Source: Anthoceros angustus
Taxonomy: Eukaryota > Streptophyta > Anthocerotopsida > Anthocerotales > Anthocerotaceae
Length of the DNA: 64,000 nt
Assembly: GCA_010909165.1 (NCBI GenBank)
Contig: MU008177.1
Location: 434,001 to 498,000, forward strand
Direction: 5' to 3'
This document shows, in pieces, positions 9,212 to 20,446 of the stretch. The position numbers were made by a program, and so were the translations under genes. The notes under the pieces are model-generated. The model saw only the letters and a list, made by a program, of their open reading frames with translations. It did not search any database and had not been told where the DNA came from. Positions within the stretch are counted from its first letter, which is position 1; each line of letters starts with the position of its first letter.

Positions 9212-9844
9212 GTCAGAGACAATCCAGCGGCGGTTCACCATAGCAAAGTCTTTGCTGGCCAAAGCTGACAAGTCATCTTTTGATCGGCTATGTGGGCAGG
9301 TACTCAATCAATCTCTGAGTTCTCTTACCATGTTTTCTCTTGGGTAGTTCCTTGTGGTTGGAGCACTAGTGCATTCCAGGGGCCTTGCGTCATCTCCTGG
9401 CTAACATGACATAGGCGTTGTGCAGATTTATGGACTAGAAATCGAACAGAAAAAACTGGAGGAGGATACTATAGTTTATAATCGGCTGCAGGAGCAACTG
9501 AAGTTATCACCTGCATATCAGAAGGTGTGGTGTCACTGTACATTTCTAAGTGTGAATCTGTTGGAGAATGTTCTTTTCAATGATACTGACAAGTTTGTTC
9601 GAATGGCTAGATGCTGGAATATGGGCGTACGCATTTTGAAATGCATAGCACGGGCAGGCTGGTGGAGAAGCAAAAGCCAGATAGCAATGATATCTCTTTC
9701 GAGGAATTATTGGCTCAGGAGAAGAAAGACTCGTTCTGGTACAGAAGTGCTCCTCCCTTCTCCTTGTCAAATTCTACCAAGGTTGGTGTTTTTTCTGCGT
9801 GTCGTGCCTCCAGATTCACCTTTCAGACATGTCTTCTAGCTTAG
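9212..9844 (+). CDS. Plant coiled-coil protein, gene copy B (3' exons)
   Basis: The best version of the 3' half. Exons 9212..9299, 9426..9524 and 9611..9844 splice in frame: SETIQRRFTIAKSLLAKADK, then IYGLEIEQKKLEEDTIVYNR and LQEQLKLSPAYQK, then MLEYGRTHFEMHSTGRLVEK, SFEELLAQEKKDSFW and a stop at 9842. The heptad pattern (L/I every third to fourth residue in LEIEQKKLEEDTIVYNRL) indicates a coiled coil. Introns are 126 and 86 nt. Compared with copy A, one base is missing before the last exon (TTTGTTCGAATGG against TTTGTTCAGAATGG), inside the intron. The conserved DSFW ending suggests the true C-terminus is near. Function unknown; likely a conserved plant cytosolic or nuclear protein. Confidence 0.55.
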
Positions 9845-9854
9845 CATTTCTCTC

Positions 9855-10250
9855 GTGACTGTGTAAGCAGGCAAAAACATAGTCCAGCACAGGCTTCTGT
9901 CCCTGTGGTGGGGACCTAGTGCTAATCGAAGTGTGACATACGGGGGGTTAAACTGGAGCTGTTTACCGGAATCTTTGGCACCCTATACGTCACACAACTG
10001 GCTCTGTAAGTTCCTTCTGCCTTTCAAACTGCTTAGGTCGTGTTGGGATTGACATTCTGTTCTACTGCTGCAGCCTTGTTGTTTCTTGGCACACAAGGAC
10101 ATAACAGTCCAGTGTCTCCCATTATCCATGATTTGTCCAGCTTAGGCTGGGCGCACACGATTTTTTTTTGCCTCTGCCTCTCTGCCCGAACTTAGAGTGA
10201 ATGAAATTATCTGATGTCTGGTGAATGAACGCCAGTTTGGTTGCAGAGGC
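9855..10250. repeat. Repeat segment R8, copy 2
   Basis: Repeats 8400-8760 with small homopolymer differences. It ends at the word GGTTGCAGAGGC, where it changes to GACGTCTTGCTGG. Confidence 0.8.
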
Positions 10251-10990
10251 GACGTCTTGCTGGGCAAATCCCGGCCGGACCGTCATTGGGGCACCCTAAG
10301 CTTTCTGCAGAAGAGAACTGTAGTAATTTCTGTGCTTTCAAACTTTAAAGGGTTTGTTGCTCGGACATCCGTGTTACGATGAAATGGAAGTAGAGGGCAA
10401 GACTCAAAGGACCCTTACCCGCAGCTGCTGCGACTGCCAGGCCGAAGTGTAGTGAATTGGAGGCGGAGTCTGTGCGACTTCGGTTAGGGGAATAGCTGTA
10501 CCTGCAGATATGGGCATCTAAGTCTCGTGATATTGCATGTATAATTTCATCGTCTGTTTGGCCCAATACATATGGAAGTGTGGGAGTATGGAGCACAATG
10601 TGATACGTAGGCGAAATTGCAAGCTGCTGATCAGTCCCTGCCTTCTGGATGACAGGAGTCTGGTCAACAGATTCTGGAGGATACTGGAACTGGAAGAGAC
10701 GGGTATATGCGGTCAATAGCATATTTTATGGGTCAAGTGTAGGGTCCACCATGAAATTCACACATGCCTCACGGCAAACATGATTGAAACGTGTGAATCG
10801 TTGCTGGCCAGCCTCCCCATGTCCCGCTTATGACTCTGTCGCTAAATAGTTTAACTTGCCTACTACTACATGCACAAGGTCCTTGGAAATTTGAAGCACC
10901 CAAGCGAGAACTCTAGATCGTCTAGCCTACCAAGCGCACTCGCCTAACTGATCGTTCTTCCCTTCCTTGCCGATCTCACAAACGTGAGCT
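10251..10990 (-). CDS. Unidentified minus-strand gene exon in repeat R2, copy 1
   Basis: Segment R2 occurs at 10251-10990, 11375-12020 and 14941-15660, with a partial copy at 13931-14190. On the minus strand it holds a convincing exon, about 10689..10502, with acceptor CTCTTCCAG and donor CAG|GTACAG. The exon encodes QYPPESVDQTPVIQKAG, SPTYHIVLHTPTLPYVLGQT and DDEIIHAISRDLDAHI. The composition is that of a globular soluble protein. I do not recognise the family. The rest of R2 (10750-10990) looks intronic. Confidence 0.4.
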
Positions 10991-11177
10991 GTAGGCAGTT
11001 CGGCAATCTTCATGTTCCTGTCCGTGACTTACAACAGGAGTTCGTCTCCTCGTTAAGTCCCTTTCTGTCCACGCACGCCCCATGACAGAACGAACAGGGA
11101 ATCCGACTGCCTCAAACATGACAGATGTTAGCAACTGCTATGTACACACCAGACGAAGCCCGCCTCAATCTACGTGC
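10991..11177. repeat. Segment following R2
   Basis: GTGAGCTGTAGGCAGTTCGG to CAATCTACGTGCAGGTAATG; repeated at 12870-13076 and 15668-15873. At 11178 it switches to GACAGTGGAGATGGG of the acidic exon, at the shared word GCAGGTAATG. Confidence 0.7.
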
Positions 11178-11374
11178 AGGTAATGACAGTGGAGATGGGT
11201 TCCCAAGAAAGGGCGCTTGTGTTTCCGGGGCTGGGAGAAGGGACTTCGACGCTTACAGCGGGCGATGAGCAGCTTTCGTCATTTGACGTGGCTTCTGACG
11301 GGTTAGAATCTCTCAGGATACTGCCTCCTGATTCAGTTGCCGATGTGAAGCCAGGGAAAGATCCTCCCGAGCCT
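11178..11374 (+). pseudogene. Third fragment of the acidic exon
   Basis: Repeats 5789-5945 and 8996-9170, then leaves at GATTCTGCAGAAGAGAAC into R2. An extra G at 11355 also shifts the frame. Confidence 0.6.
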
Positions 11375-12020
11375 GATTCTGCAGAAGAGAACTGTAGTAA
11401 TTTCTGTGCTTTCAAACTTTAAAGGGTTTGTTGCTCGGACATCCGTGTTACGATGAAATGGAAGTAGAGGGCAAGACTCAAGGACCCTTACCCGCAGCTG
11501 CTGCGACTGCCAGGCCGAAGTGTAGTGAATTGGAGGCGGAGTCTGTGCGACTTCGGTTAGGGGAATAGCTGTACCTGCAGATATGGGCATCTAAGTCTCG
11601 TGATATTGCATGTATAATTTCATCGTCTGTTTGGCCCAATACATATGGAAGTGTGGGAGTATGGAGCACAATGTGATACGTAGGCGAAATTGCAAGCTGC
11701 TGATCAGTCCCTGCCTTCTGGATGACAGGAGTCTGGTCAACAGATTCTGGAGGATACTGGAACTGGAAGAGACGGTATATGCGGTCAATAGCATATTTTA
11801 TGGGTCAAGTGTAGGGTCCACCATGAAATTCACACATGCCTCACGGCAAACATGATTGAAACGTGTGAATCGTTGCTGGCCAGCCTCCCCATGTCCCGCT
11901 TATGACTCTGTCGCTAAATAGTTTAACTTGCCTACTACTACATGCACAAGGTCCTTGGAAATTTGAAGCACCCAAGCGAGAACTCTAGATCGTCTAGCCT
12001 AGCGCACTCGCCTAACTGAT
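11375..12020 (-). repeat. Repeat segment R2, copy 2
   Basis: Carries the minus-strand exon at about 11760..11573. It ends at TTCTTCCTTCC, where the coiled-coil intron segment resumes. Confidence 0.75.
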
Positions 12021-12685
12021 CGTTCTTCCTTCCTGTTTGGTTATTCAAAAAGTGAAGTCCCCAGATAGGCTGACTGGATTGGCTACAGGAGTGTGTAGTC
12101 AAAGAGCTGCCCCCTGCCAAATTTGTGCTGCTTGATATTTCTGTAGGCTCGCTACTTATGCATGCGAATGTTGACAGAGGCTTTCACAATTGTCATGTAG
12201 GTCGGGCGGTTCACGACATGCTTAGTTGAAGCAAAAACTGCACTCCAACAGAAGTATGGTGTTTCTGTAAATTCTTGAGTAGTGTGCTATTGCTTATCCG
12301 TTGGTTTGTCTCCTGAGCTCTATAGAGTCTTCGCAATGGCAATTGCAGGTCAGAGACAATCCAGCGGCGGTTCACCATAGCAAAGTCTTGCTGGCCAAAG
12401 CTGACAAGTCATCTTTGATCGGCTATGTGGGCAGGTACTCAATCAATCTCTGAGTTCTCTTACCATGTTTTCTCTTGGGTAGTTCCTTGTGGTTGGAGCA
12501 CTAGTGCATTCCAGGGCCTTGCGTCATCTCCTGGCTAACATGACATAGGCGTTGTGCAGATTTATGGACTAGAAATCGAACAGAAAAACTGGAGGAGGAT
12601 ACTATAGTTTATAATCGGCTGCAGGAGCAACTGAAGTTATCACCTGCATATCAGAAGGTGTGGTGTCACTGTACATTTCTAAGTG
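12021..12685 (+). pseudogene. Coiled-coil gene copy C (fragment)
   Basis: Repeats 6800-7450 of copy A, including the IQRRFTIAKS and IYGLEIEQ exons. Single-base losses (AGTCTTGCTGG, ATCTTTGATC, GAAAAACTGG against the longer runs in copies A and B) break both exons. It ends at GTGTGAATC, where R2 sequence (GTTGCTGGCC) follows. Confidence 0.7.
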
Positions 12686-13076
12686 TGAATCGTTGCTGGC
12701 CAGCCTCCCCATGTCCCGCTTATGACTCTGTCGCTAAATAGTTTAACTTGCCTACTACTACATGCACAAGGTCCTTGGAAATTTGAAGCACCCAAGCGAG
12801 AACTCTAGATCGTCTAGCCTACCAAGCGCACTCGCCTAACTGATCGTTCTTCCCTTCCTTGCCGATCTCACAAACGTGAGCTGTAGGCAGTTCGGCAATC
12901 TTCATGTTCCTGTCCGTGACTTACAACAGGAGAGTTCGTCTCCTCGTTAAGTCCCTTTCTGTCCACGCACGCCCCATGACAGAACGAACAGGAATCCGAC
13001 TGCCTCAAACATGACAGATGTTAGCAACTGCTATGTACACCAGACGAAGCCCGCCTCAATCTACGTGCAGGTAATG
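12686..13076. repeat. R2 tail plus following segment
   Basis: Repeats 10798-11177 and 15487-15873. No coding exon recognised. Confidence 0.65.
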
Positions 13077-13320
13077 TAGACAGTGCGGAAATCACTGAAA
13101 TCCTCACGACTCTGAGCCATCGGACAGCTCAAGTGCTTCGTCAAGGGTCGAAGAGAGTGCGCAGTCCTTCCACAGCGCTGCGGACGAGCAGTTGCCCTCC
13201 ATTGAAAAACGACCTAAACACAGCCGCCTTAACCTGCCCTCTCTTGCCCGCAGGCGTCGCACTGCGATATCCCAGATTCACGCGGCTGGCAGCCATGGTT
13301 GAAGAGCTGCTCCTCGCCAT
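13077..13320 (-). CDS. Possible first exon of a plastid protein, repeat R3 left part
   Basis: On the minus strand an ATG near 13319 opens MARSSSSTMAASRVNLGYRS followed by a basic stretch and FRSFFNGGQLLVRSAVEGL. It is rich in Ser, Arg and Ala and poor in acid residues, as in organelle transit peptides. The frame stops at 13141. The copy at 15866-16110 keeps the same body but enters from a different upstream sequence at GAGCTGCTC, so the MARSSSS start is specific to this join. I cannot say which gene it belongs to. Confidence 0.35.
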
Positions 13321-13770
13321 AGCAGTGCCTTTAGTCACAATATGGCGGGTTTGCCCTTTGTTGACGAGATTTGCACCTCGATCATGGGACTTGGGGTTTC
13401 TGGATCCTGACAACAGACTCAATTTGTCAAGCTCGCCCATGGTTGCGTGCTTCCCGCTTCCCTCTTCACTTCACTGGATCGGTGACGGCCTAAGAAGCTG
13501 TAATTGTTCTGCAGTCAGGAATCCTCCTCAATTCACACCTTTCAAACAACCGTCTTCACACGCAGAAATGCAGTTACCTAAGGCTGCAGAGTTGCGGCAT
13601 ACCGACCTGGATGGATGATCGAATGTGCTTGAACCCGCGGTGCTGAAATTGTTGAATCCTCTTCCTGTGAGTACTAGAAGAAAAGGCAGAGACAGCGGTA
13701 GACGATCGCCAAAATGCGACCGTCAACGCATGTTAGCGGAGCATCAGACTCGGACATTTGTGAGGCAAAC
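13309..13770. repeat. Repeat segment R3 right part, copy 1
   Basis: From CTGCTCCTCGCCATAGCAG to AACCACACAAGG. Copies at 16978-17455 and 19978-20446. The third copy has lost short units (GGGTGCC against GGGTTTGCC, TTCACGCAG against TTCACACGCAG). It may be 5' UTR or promoter of the minus-strand exon at 13319. Confidence 0.75.
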
Positions 13771-14455
13771 CACACAAGGACATAACAGTCCAGTGTCTCC
13801 CATTATCCATGATTTGTCCAGCTTAGGCTGGGCGCACACGATTTTTTTTTGCCTCTGCCTCTCTGCCCGAACTTAGAGTGAATGAAATTATCTGATGTCT
13901 GGTGAATGAACGCCAGTTTGGTTGCAGAGGCGACGTCTTGCTGGGCAAATCCCGGCCGGACCGTCATTGGGGCACCCTAAGCTTTCTGCAGAAGAGAACT
14001 GTAGTAATTTCTGTGCTTTCAAACTTTAAAGGGTTTGTTGCTCGGACATCCGTGTTACGATGAAATGGAAGTAGAGGGCAAGACTCAAGGACCCTTACCC
14101 GCAGCTGCTGCGACTGCCAGGCCGAAGTGTAGTGAATTGGAGGCGGAGTCTGTGCGACTTCGGTTAGGGGAATAGCTGTACCTGCAGATATGTCTTCTAG
14201 CTTAGCATTTCTCTCGTGACTGTGTAAGCAGGCAAAACATAGTCCAGCACAGGCTTCTGTCCCTGTGGTGGGGACCTAGTGCTAATCGAAGTGTGACATA
14301 CGGGGTTAAACTGGAGCTGTTTACCGGAATCTTTGGCACCCTATACGTCACACAACTGGCTCTGTAAGTTCCTTCTGCCTTTCAAACTGCTTAGGTCGTG
14401 TTGGGATTGACATTCTGTTCTACTGCTGCAGCCTTGTTGTTTCTTGGCACACAAG
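13771..14455. repeat. Mosaic of R8 and R2 pieces
   Basis: The R8 right half (13771-13930) comes first, then an R2 piece (13931-14190), then the R8 left half (14190-14455). The order differs from that at 8400-8760 and 9855-10990. No gene of its own. Confidence 0.7.
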
Positions 14456-14940
14456 GGCCGGACAGCACAAAGAGGAGGCGGCGTTGGAGCAGGCCTTCGA
14501 CTGTGTCCCACCACAGCTCTCTACTAGGGCGAGAAAAAGGATGGAACGCAGGACAGAGGATGAAAGGAACGGGACAGAGCGGGGACAAGGCGACGAGCTG
14601 ATGTGAATGAAGGCGCAACCAGCACGAAGCTTCGCCGAGGGAGGACAAGCCGAGCGAACAGATGCCGATCCCGGAAACGCGGCAATTCTGGTCACAGTCG
14701 CACTTCACGAATGACGACAGCAGGCCGGTGCGACTCGAGAATGGAATGCGCCAAGTTTCCGCAAATCCGCAGGCAATCAAAACCACGATCACTGAACTCG
14801 CCACAGCAAAGAACAGAGAGCTGAGAGCTGAGAGCTGAGAGCTGAGCTGAGAGAAAAGAGCGCGTTGCGCCGTGAGAGCCACGTATGACCTAAGAGGAGG
14901 AGCGGGGCCAGAGAGGGGCAGAGAAGACCGGCGGCAGAGG
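14456..14940 (+). repeat. Repeat segment R5, copy 1
   Basis: About 485 bp, repeated at 17453-17940 and 20443-20935. The plus strand of the 17453 copy keeps an open, natural-looking frame (AEEDKPSEQMPIPETRQFW, then SQSHFTNDDSRPVRLENG); the other two copies have one extra G at CGCCGAGGG that breaks it. Near the end is the (GAGAGCT)n repeat. An exon of unknown function is possible. Confidence 0.6.
14812..14860. repeat. (GAGAGCT)n heptanucleotide repeat
   Basis: About four to five units with an internal deletion. The corresponding sites at 17815-17857 and 20810-20848 have different unit numbers. Confidence 0.85.
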
Positions 14941-15865
14941 CGACGTCTTGCTGGGCAAATCCGGCCGGACCGTCATTGGGGCACCCTAAGCTTTCTGCAG
15001 AAGAGAACTGTAGTAATTTCTGTGCTTTCAAACTTTAAAGGGTTTGTTGCTCGGACATCCGTGTTACGATGAAATGGAAGTAGAGGGGCAAGACTCAAAG
15101 GACCCTTACCCGCAGCTGCTGCGACTGCCAGGCCGAAGTGTAGTGAATTGGAGGCGGAGTCTGTGCGACTTCGGTTAGGGGAATAGCTGTACCTGCAGAT
15201 ATGGGCATCTAAGTCTCGTGATATTGCATGTATAATTTCATCGTCTGTTTGGCCCAATACATATGGAAGTGTGGGAGTATGGAGCACAATGTGATACGTA
15301 GGCGAAATTGCAAGCTGCTGATCAGTCCCTGCCTTCTGGATGACAGGAGTCTGGTCAACAGATTCTGGAGGATACTGGAACTGGAAGAGACGGTATATGC
15401 GGTCAATAGCATATTTTATGGGTCAAGTGTAGGGTCCACCATGAAATTCACACATGCCTCACGGCAAACATGATTGAAACGTGTGAATCGTTGCTGGCCA
15501 GCCTCCCCATGTCCGCTTATGACTCTGTCGCTAAATAGTTTAACTTGCCTACTACTACATGCACAAGGTCCTTGGAAATTTGAAGCACCCAAGCGAGAAC
15601 TCTAGATCGTCTAGCCTACCAAGCGCACTCGCCTAACTGATCGTTCTTCCCTTCCTTGCCGATCTCACAAACGTGAGCTGTAGGCAGTTCGGCAATCTTC
15701 ATGTTCCTGTCCGTGACTTACAACAGGAGAGTTCGTCTCCTCGTTAAGTCCCTTTCTGTCCACGCACGCCCCATGACAGAACGAACAGGGAATCCGACTG
15801 CCTCAAACATGACAGATGTTAGCAACTGCTATGTACACCAGACGAAGCCCGCCTCAATCTACGTG
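14941..15865 (-). repeat. Repeat segment R2 plus following segment, copy 3
   Basis: Includes the minus-strand exon at about 15377..15190. The left join is at GGCAGAGGCGAC, shared with R5. Confidence 0.75.
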
Positions 15866-16110
15866 CAGGTAATGTAGACAGTGCGGGAAATCACTGAAAT
15901 CCTCACGACTCTGAGCCATCGGACAGCTCAAGTGCTTCGTCAAGGGTCGAAGAGAGTGCGCAGTCCTTCCACAGCGCTGCGGACGAGCAGTTGCCCTCCA
16001 TTGAAAAACGACCTAAACACAGCCGCCTTAACCTGCCCTCTCTTGCCCGCAGGCGTCGCACTGCGATATCCCAGATTCACGCGGCTGGCAGCCATGGTTG
16101 AAGAGCTGCT
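15866..16110 (-). repeat. Repeat R3 left part, copy 2
   Basis: Copy of 13077-13310, carrying the AASRVNLGYRSATPAG-type plastid-like frame on the minus strand. It joins R4 at GAAGAGCTGCTC. Confidence 0.7.
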
Positions 16111-16985
16111 CTCAGTGCCTCGCGTCCTCCTGACTCTTATTGTGGGATGGCACTGCAATTCATGGTGACTGAAACCACCAACAACGATATTTCCTCCTGC
16201 TCATAGCTTTTGATATGGAAAGATGCTCCGGAGCTCAAGGGCTGCAGGTTGCAACTTGCGTCAGCAGGTGGCCGCTGGAGGCTCTGGAGGTCATTGCAAA
16301 CGGTACAAATTTTACCGAGGGAAAAAATGATGACGAAAACCCATCCAGCAACAGCCCACGAGGGTCACGGGTAGAAAGGAGCAACTAAGCTCCATACCTA
16401 AAGTCACCTCCGGCATCAACAATGGCATATGCAGCAAGAAAAAACGGCGTGCATCGTTCCCTTGCGAGGAATGAATCGCCCCTGTTTCTCATCTCAAACC
16501 TGTTTGTGCCCTTCATGTGCATCCCAACTGGCTGCTCCGGTGGTGATAGGCATCTCTGATATTTGAGTCTAAGATAACATTTATGCCGCAAGAAAGCCGA
16601 GGAAATTACAACTGGGCTCTGAGGTAGTCGTATGCTTCTGTCCCTACTAAGCTGGCGACGCTGGTTTCCTGGAGTGAGACCGTGCCATCTATCGAGTCAC
16701 CACCTTGGAGCTTTCCGTGTCCCTTGTCCTAATTCTTCCCAAAGGAGCGGAGGCAGACACACAGGACTTCACTCCTTTCTTCCGCCCTAAACAGTGACGC
16801 AAACTGGACACCGGAAGGACTTAGGACAGGAACGACGCTATGTGCAGTCTCTTCCACGGTCACCACTCTGTAACAAGATCATCCGCGTCAGGCAATTTGT
16901 GCTCGTAAAGTTTTACAGTTACTATTGGCAGCAAACAGAAGGGATGCGCTTGTCCGACTGTCGGCATGACAGCGGCATCAACTGC
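16105..16985 (-). repeat. Repeat segment R4, copy 1
   Basis: About 880 bp, repeated at 19101-19985 and 21709-22600. The minus strand carries a likely exon at its right end (16872-16975: MPTVGQAHPFCLLPIVTVKL, then YEHKLPDADDLVTE) followed by a GT donor, and a second candidate exon near 16500-16560 (MPITTGAASWDAHEGHK). Both look like fragments of one leftward gene that I do not recognise. Confidence 0.55.
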
Positions 16986-17455
16986 TCCTCGCCATAGCAG
17001 TGCCTTTAGTCACAATATGGCGGGTTTGCCTTTTGTTGACGAGATTTGCACCTCGATCATGGGACTTGGGGTTTCTGGATCCTGACAACAGACTCAATTT
17101 TGTCAAGCTCGCCCATGGTTGCGTGCTTCCCGCTTCCTCTTCACTTCACTGGATCGGTGACGGCCTAAGAAGCTGTAATTGTTCTGCAGTCAGGAATCCT
17201 CCTCAATTCACACCTTTCAAACAACCGTCTTCACACGCAGAAATGCAGTTACCTAAGGCTGCAGAGTTGCGGCATACCGACCTGGATGGATGATCGGGAA
17301 TGTGCTTGAACCCGCGGTGCTGAAATTGTTGAATCCTCTTCCCTGTGAGTACTAGAAGAAAAGGCAGAGACAGCGGTAGACGATCGCCAAAATGCGACCG
17401 TCAACGCATGTTAGCGGAGCATCAGACTCGGACATTTGTGAGGCAAACCACACAA
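16978..17455. repeat. Repeat R3 right part, copy 2
   Basis: Copy of 13309-13770. The left join is at the shared word CTGCTCCTC. Confidence 0.75.
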
Positions 17456-17940
17456 GGGCCGGACAGCACAAGAGGAGGCGGCGTTGGAGCAGGCCTTCGA
17501 CTGTGTCCCACCACAGCTCTCTACTAGGGCGAGAAAAAGGATGGAACGCAGGACAGAGGATGAAAGGAACGGGACAGAGCGGGGACAAGGCGACGAGCTG
17601 ATGTGAATGAAGGCGCAACCAGCACGAAGCTTCGCCGAGGAGGACAAGCCGAGCGAACAGATGCCGATCCCGGAAACGCGGCAATTCTGGTCACAGTCGC
17701 ACTTCACGAATGACGACAGCAGGCCGGTGCGACTCGAGAATGGAATGCGCCAAGTTTCCGCAAATCCGCAGGCAATCAAAACCACGATCACTGAACTCGC
17801 CACAGCAAAGAACAGAGGCTGAGAGCTGAGAGCTGAGAGCTGAGAGCTGAGAGAAAAGAGCGCGTTGCGCCGTGAGAGCCACGTATGACCTAAGAGGAGG
17901 AGCAGGGCCAGAGAGGGGCAGAGAAGACCGGCGGCAGAGG
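17453..17940 (+). repeat. Repeat segment R5, copy 2
   Basis: The copy with the intact plus-strand frame at 17607-17822 (71 codons, MKAQPARSFAEEDKPSEQMP start), followed directly by the GAGAGCT heptamer repeat. Confidence 0.65.
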
Positions 17941-18540
17941 CGACAGCGGCATCAACTGCTCCTCGAGACCGTCGCTTGTTGCACTCTGAATACAATCTAT
18001 TGCGGGTAGGGTGCCCACACCTCTTGTCCGGCCGCATTATCCATGTCCATACGCAGCCAGAATCCCAACAGTACAGCTGGCCCTTTTAGCCCACCTTTGC
18101 GGACCCAACCGAGAAACACCATTGGCTGAAAAGCACGCCCTAGGTACGCGGTTTCGTGCTCTCTTCGAGGGCCTCTTCGAGCTCCCTGGCGACGCAAAGC
18201 CTGCCGCCAACTCAGGCCTTGCAGAGGAACCTGGAAAGTTCTACGATCCTCAGGTTCCAGGGACCAGATTCCCTTGTGTTATAGGATTTTAAATGGTCTA
18301 TGGTATCTCGCGCCTACCGTTTTTGGAGCCTTTCCGTTGTAGTAGGTAGGGCATAAATTATGGACAAGCTCAGGCGAGTCCTTCCTTGTGCCCTTCCCAG
18401 GATTTTCCATCCAGAATGTGTAGATAGAAGCATCATCTTTGCAGATCATATGGAGCTTTTCATCTTTTTTTATAAGGTTCAAATGGTGATGTAATTTTGA
18501 TTGATCTTTTAACAAGATCATAAGAAGCTTGTGTACCGTC
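17941..18540 (-). repeat. Repeat segment R6, copy 1, with PIH1 3' end
   Basis: Copy of 22578-23190. It includes downstream sequence of the PIH1 gene and its last codons (about 18470-18540, minus strand). It then breaks at CGGCCAATG and continues as R7. The PIH1 stop region differs by a small deletion (CATCTTTTTTTATAAGG against CATCTTTTATTTATAAGG). Confidence 0.75.
18470..18540 (-). pseudogene. Truncated 3' end of the PIH1-domain gene
   Basis: The last about 25 codons of the gene at 23109-24686. Nothing upstream of the CGGCCAATG word is present here. Confidence 0.75.
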
Positions 18541-19100
18541 GGCCAATGGCTCAGAGACAGGCAGTACTCAGCCGGCCGGCCTCCTGCCGCTCACATGGGC
18601 CAGAGGTTGGGCTTTGTCTTGATCCTCAAGCTTATCTCCTCTAATGGCATTGGCTTCACAAAGTGGGAACCCGTACCAGCCTCACATTCCTGCCCTGTAT
18701 GTATATGGTCATTTCTGGCGCCTGCGTACATCCTGTCACCTGGTAAGTAACATCTTCCGATTCGCCCATCTTATCTTATTGTAACAGTTCGTGTAGTGGT
18801 ACTGTACATGGTCCGCATTGCATGATCATGGTGGAAGACAAGGTGGTTTGAAGTTTGGAGTCTTGTGGATTTACTCACATGCTTGGCTTCGCTTTTAGAG
18901 CGTTGTGATTTCTCTTTCCCCAGCTGCAGAGATACGAAGGTACACGATTACGCGGTTACAGCTGTTGAGCATGGCATCGGGATGAGGCGAGGTAAACTCT
19001 GGGTCTAGTGCTGATGAAGCTTCCCACTGCAATTGGGTGGTATCCAAAATTACTTAGGAGCCTGGCGGATGGTCAATGGCGACGGTGAATGGGAATATTA
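18537..19100. repeat. Repeat segment R7, copy 1
   Basis: About 565 bp, repeated at 21141-21708. I see no convincing coding exon. Confidence 0.7.
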
Positions 19101-19985
19101 ACGAGCTGCTCTCAGTGCCTCGCGTCCTCCTGACTCTTATTGTGGGATGGCACTGCAATTCATGGTGACTGAAACCACCAACAACGATATTTCCTCCTGC
19201 TCATAGCTTTTGATATGGAAAGATGCTCCGGAGCTCAAGGGCTGCAGGTTGCAACTTGCGTCAGCAGGTGGCCGCTGGAGGCTCTGGAGGTCATTGCACG
19301 GCTACAAATTTTACCGAGGGAAAAATGATGACGAAAACCCATCCAGCAACAGCCACGAGGGTCACGGGTAGAAAGGAGCAACTAAGCTCCATACCTAAAG
19401 TCACCTCCGGCATCAACAATGGCATATGCAGCAAGAAAAACGGCGTGCATCGTTCCCTTGCGAGGAATGAATCGCCCCTGTTTCTCATCTCAAACCTGTT
19501 TGTGCCCTTCATGTGCATCCCAACTGGCTGCTCCGGTGGTGATAGGCATCTCTGATATTTGAGTCTAAGATAACATTTATGCCGCAAGAAAGCCGAGGAA
19601 ATTACAACTGGGCTCTGAGGTAGTCGTATGCTTCTGTCCCTACTAAGCTGGCGACGCTGGTTTCCTGGAGTGAGACCGTGCCATCTATCGAGTCACCACC
19701 TTGGAGCTTTCCGTGTCCCTTGTCCTAATTCTTCCCAAAGGAGCGGAGGCAGACACACAGGACTTCACTCCTTTCTTCCGCCCTAAACAGTGACGCAAAC
19801 TGGACACCGGAAGGACTTAGGACAGGAACGACGCTATGTGCAGTCTCTTCCACGGTCACCACTCTGTAACAAGATCATCCGCGTCAGGCAATTTGTGCTC
19901 GTAAAGTTTTACAGTTACTATTGGCAGCAAACAGAAGGGATGCGCTTGTCCGACTGTCGGCATGACAGCGGCATCAACTGCTCCT
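19101..19985 (-). repeat. Repeat segment R4, copy 2
   Basis: Carries the same minus-strand candidate exons as copy 1. Confidence 0.7.
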
Positions 19986-20446
19986 CGCCATAGCAGTGCC
20001 TTTAGTCACAATATGGCGGGTGCCCTTTGTTGACGAGATTTGCACCTCGATCATGGGACTTGGGGTTTCTGGATCCTGACAACAGACTCAATTTTGTCAA
20101 GCTCGCCCATGGTTGCGTGCCGCTTCCCTCTTCACTTCACTGGATCGGTGACGGCCTAGAAGCTGTAATTGTTCTGCAGTCAGGAATCCTCCTCAATTCA
20201 CCTTTCAAACAACCGTCTTCACGCAGAAATGCAGTTACCTAAGGCTGCAGAGTTGCGGCATACCGACCTGGATGGATGATCGGGAATGTGCTTGAACCCG
20301 CGGTGCTGAAATTGTTGAATCCTCTTCCCTGTGAGTACTAGAAGAAAAGGCAGAGACAGCGGTAGACGATCGCCAAAATGCGACCGTCAACGCATGTTAG
20401 CGGAGCATCAGACTCGGACATTTGTGAGGCAAACCACACAAGGGCC
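19978..20446. repeat. Repeat R3 right part, copy 3
   Basis: Shorter than the other copies through several losses of 2-4 bp inside short direct repeats. Confidence 0.75.

Noticed and set aside
14391-14882. A 163-codon minus-strand frame with a hydrophobic segment in R5
   Set aside because: Its Ser/Leu-rich start comes from the GAGAGCT repeat read backwards, and the frame is broken differently in the other two copies.
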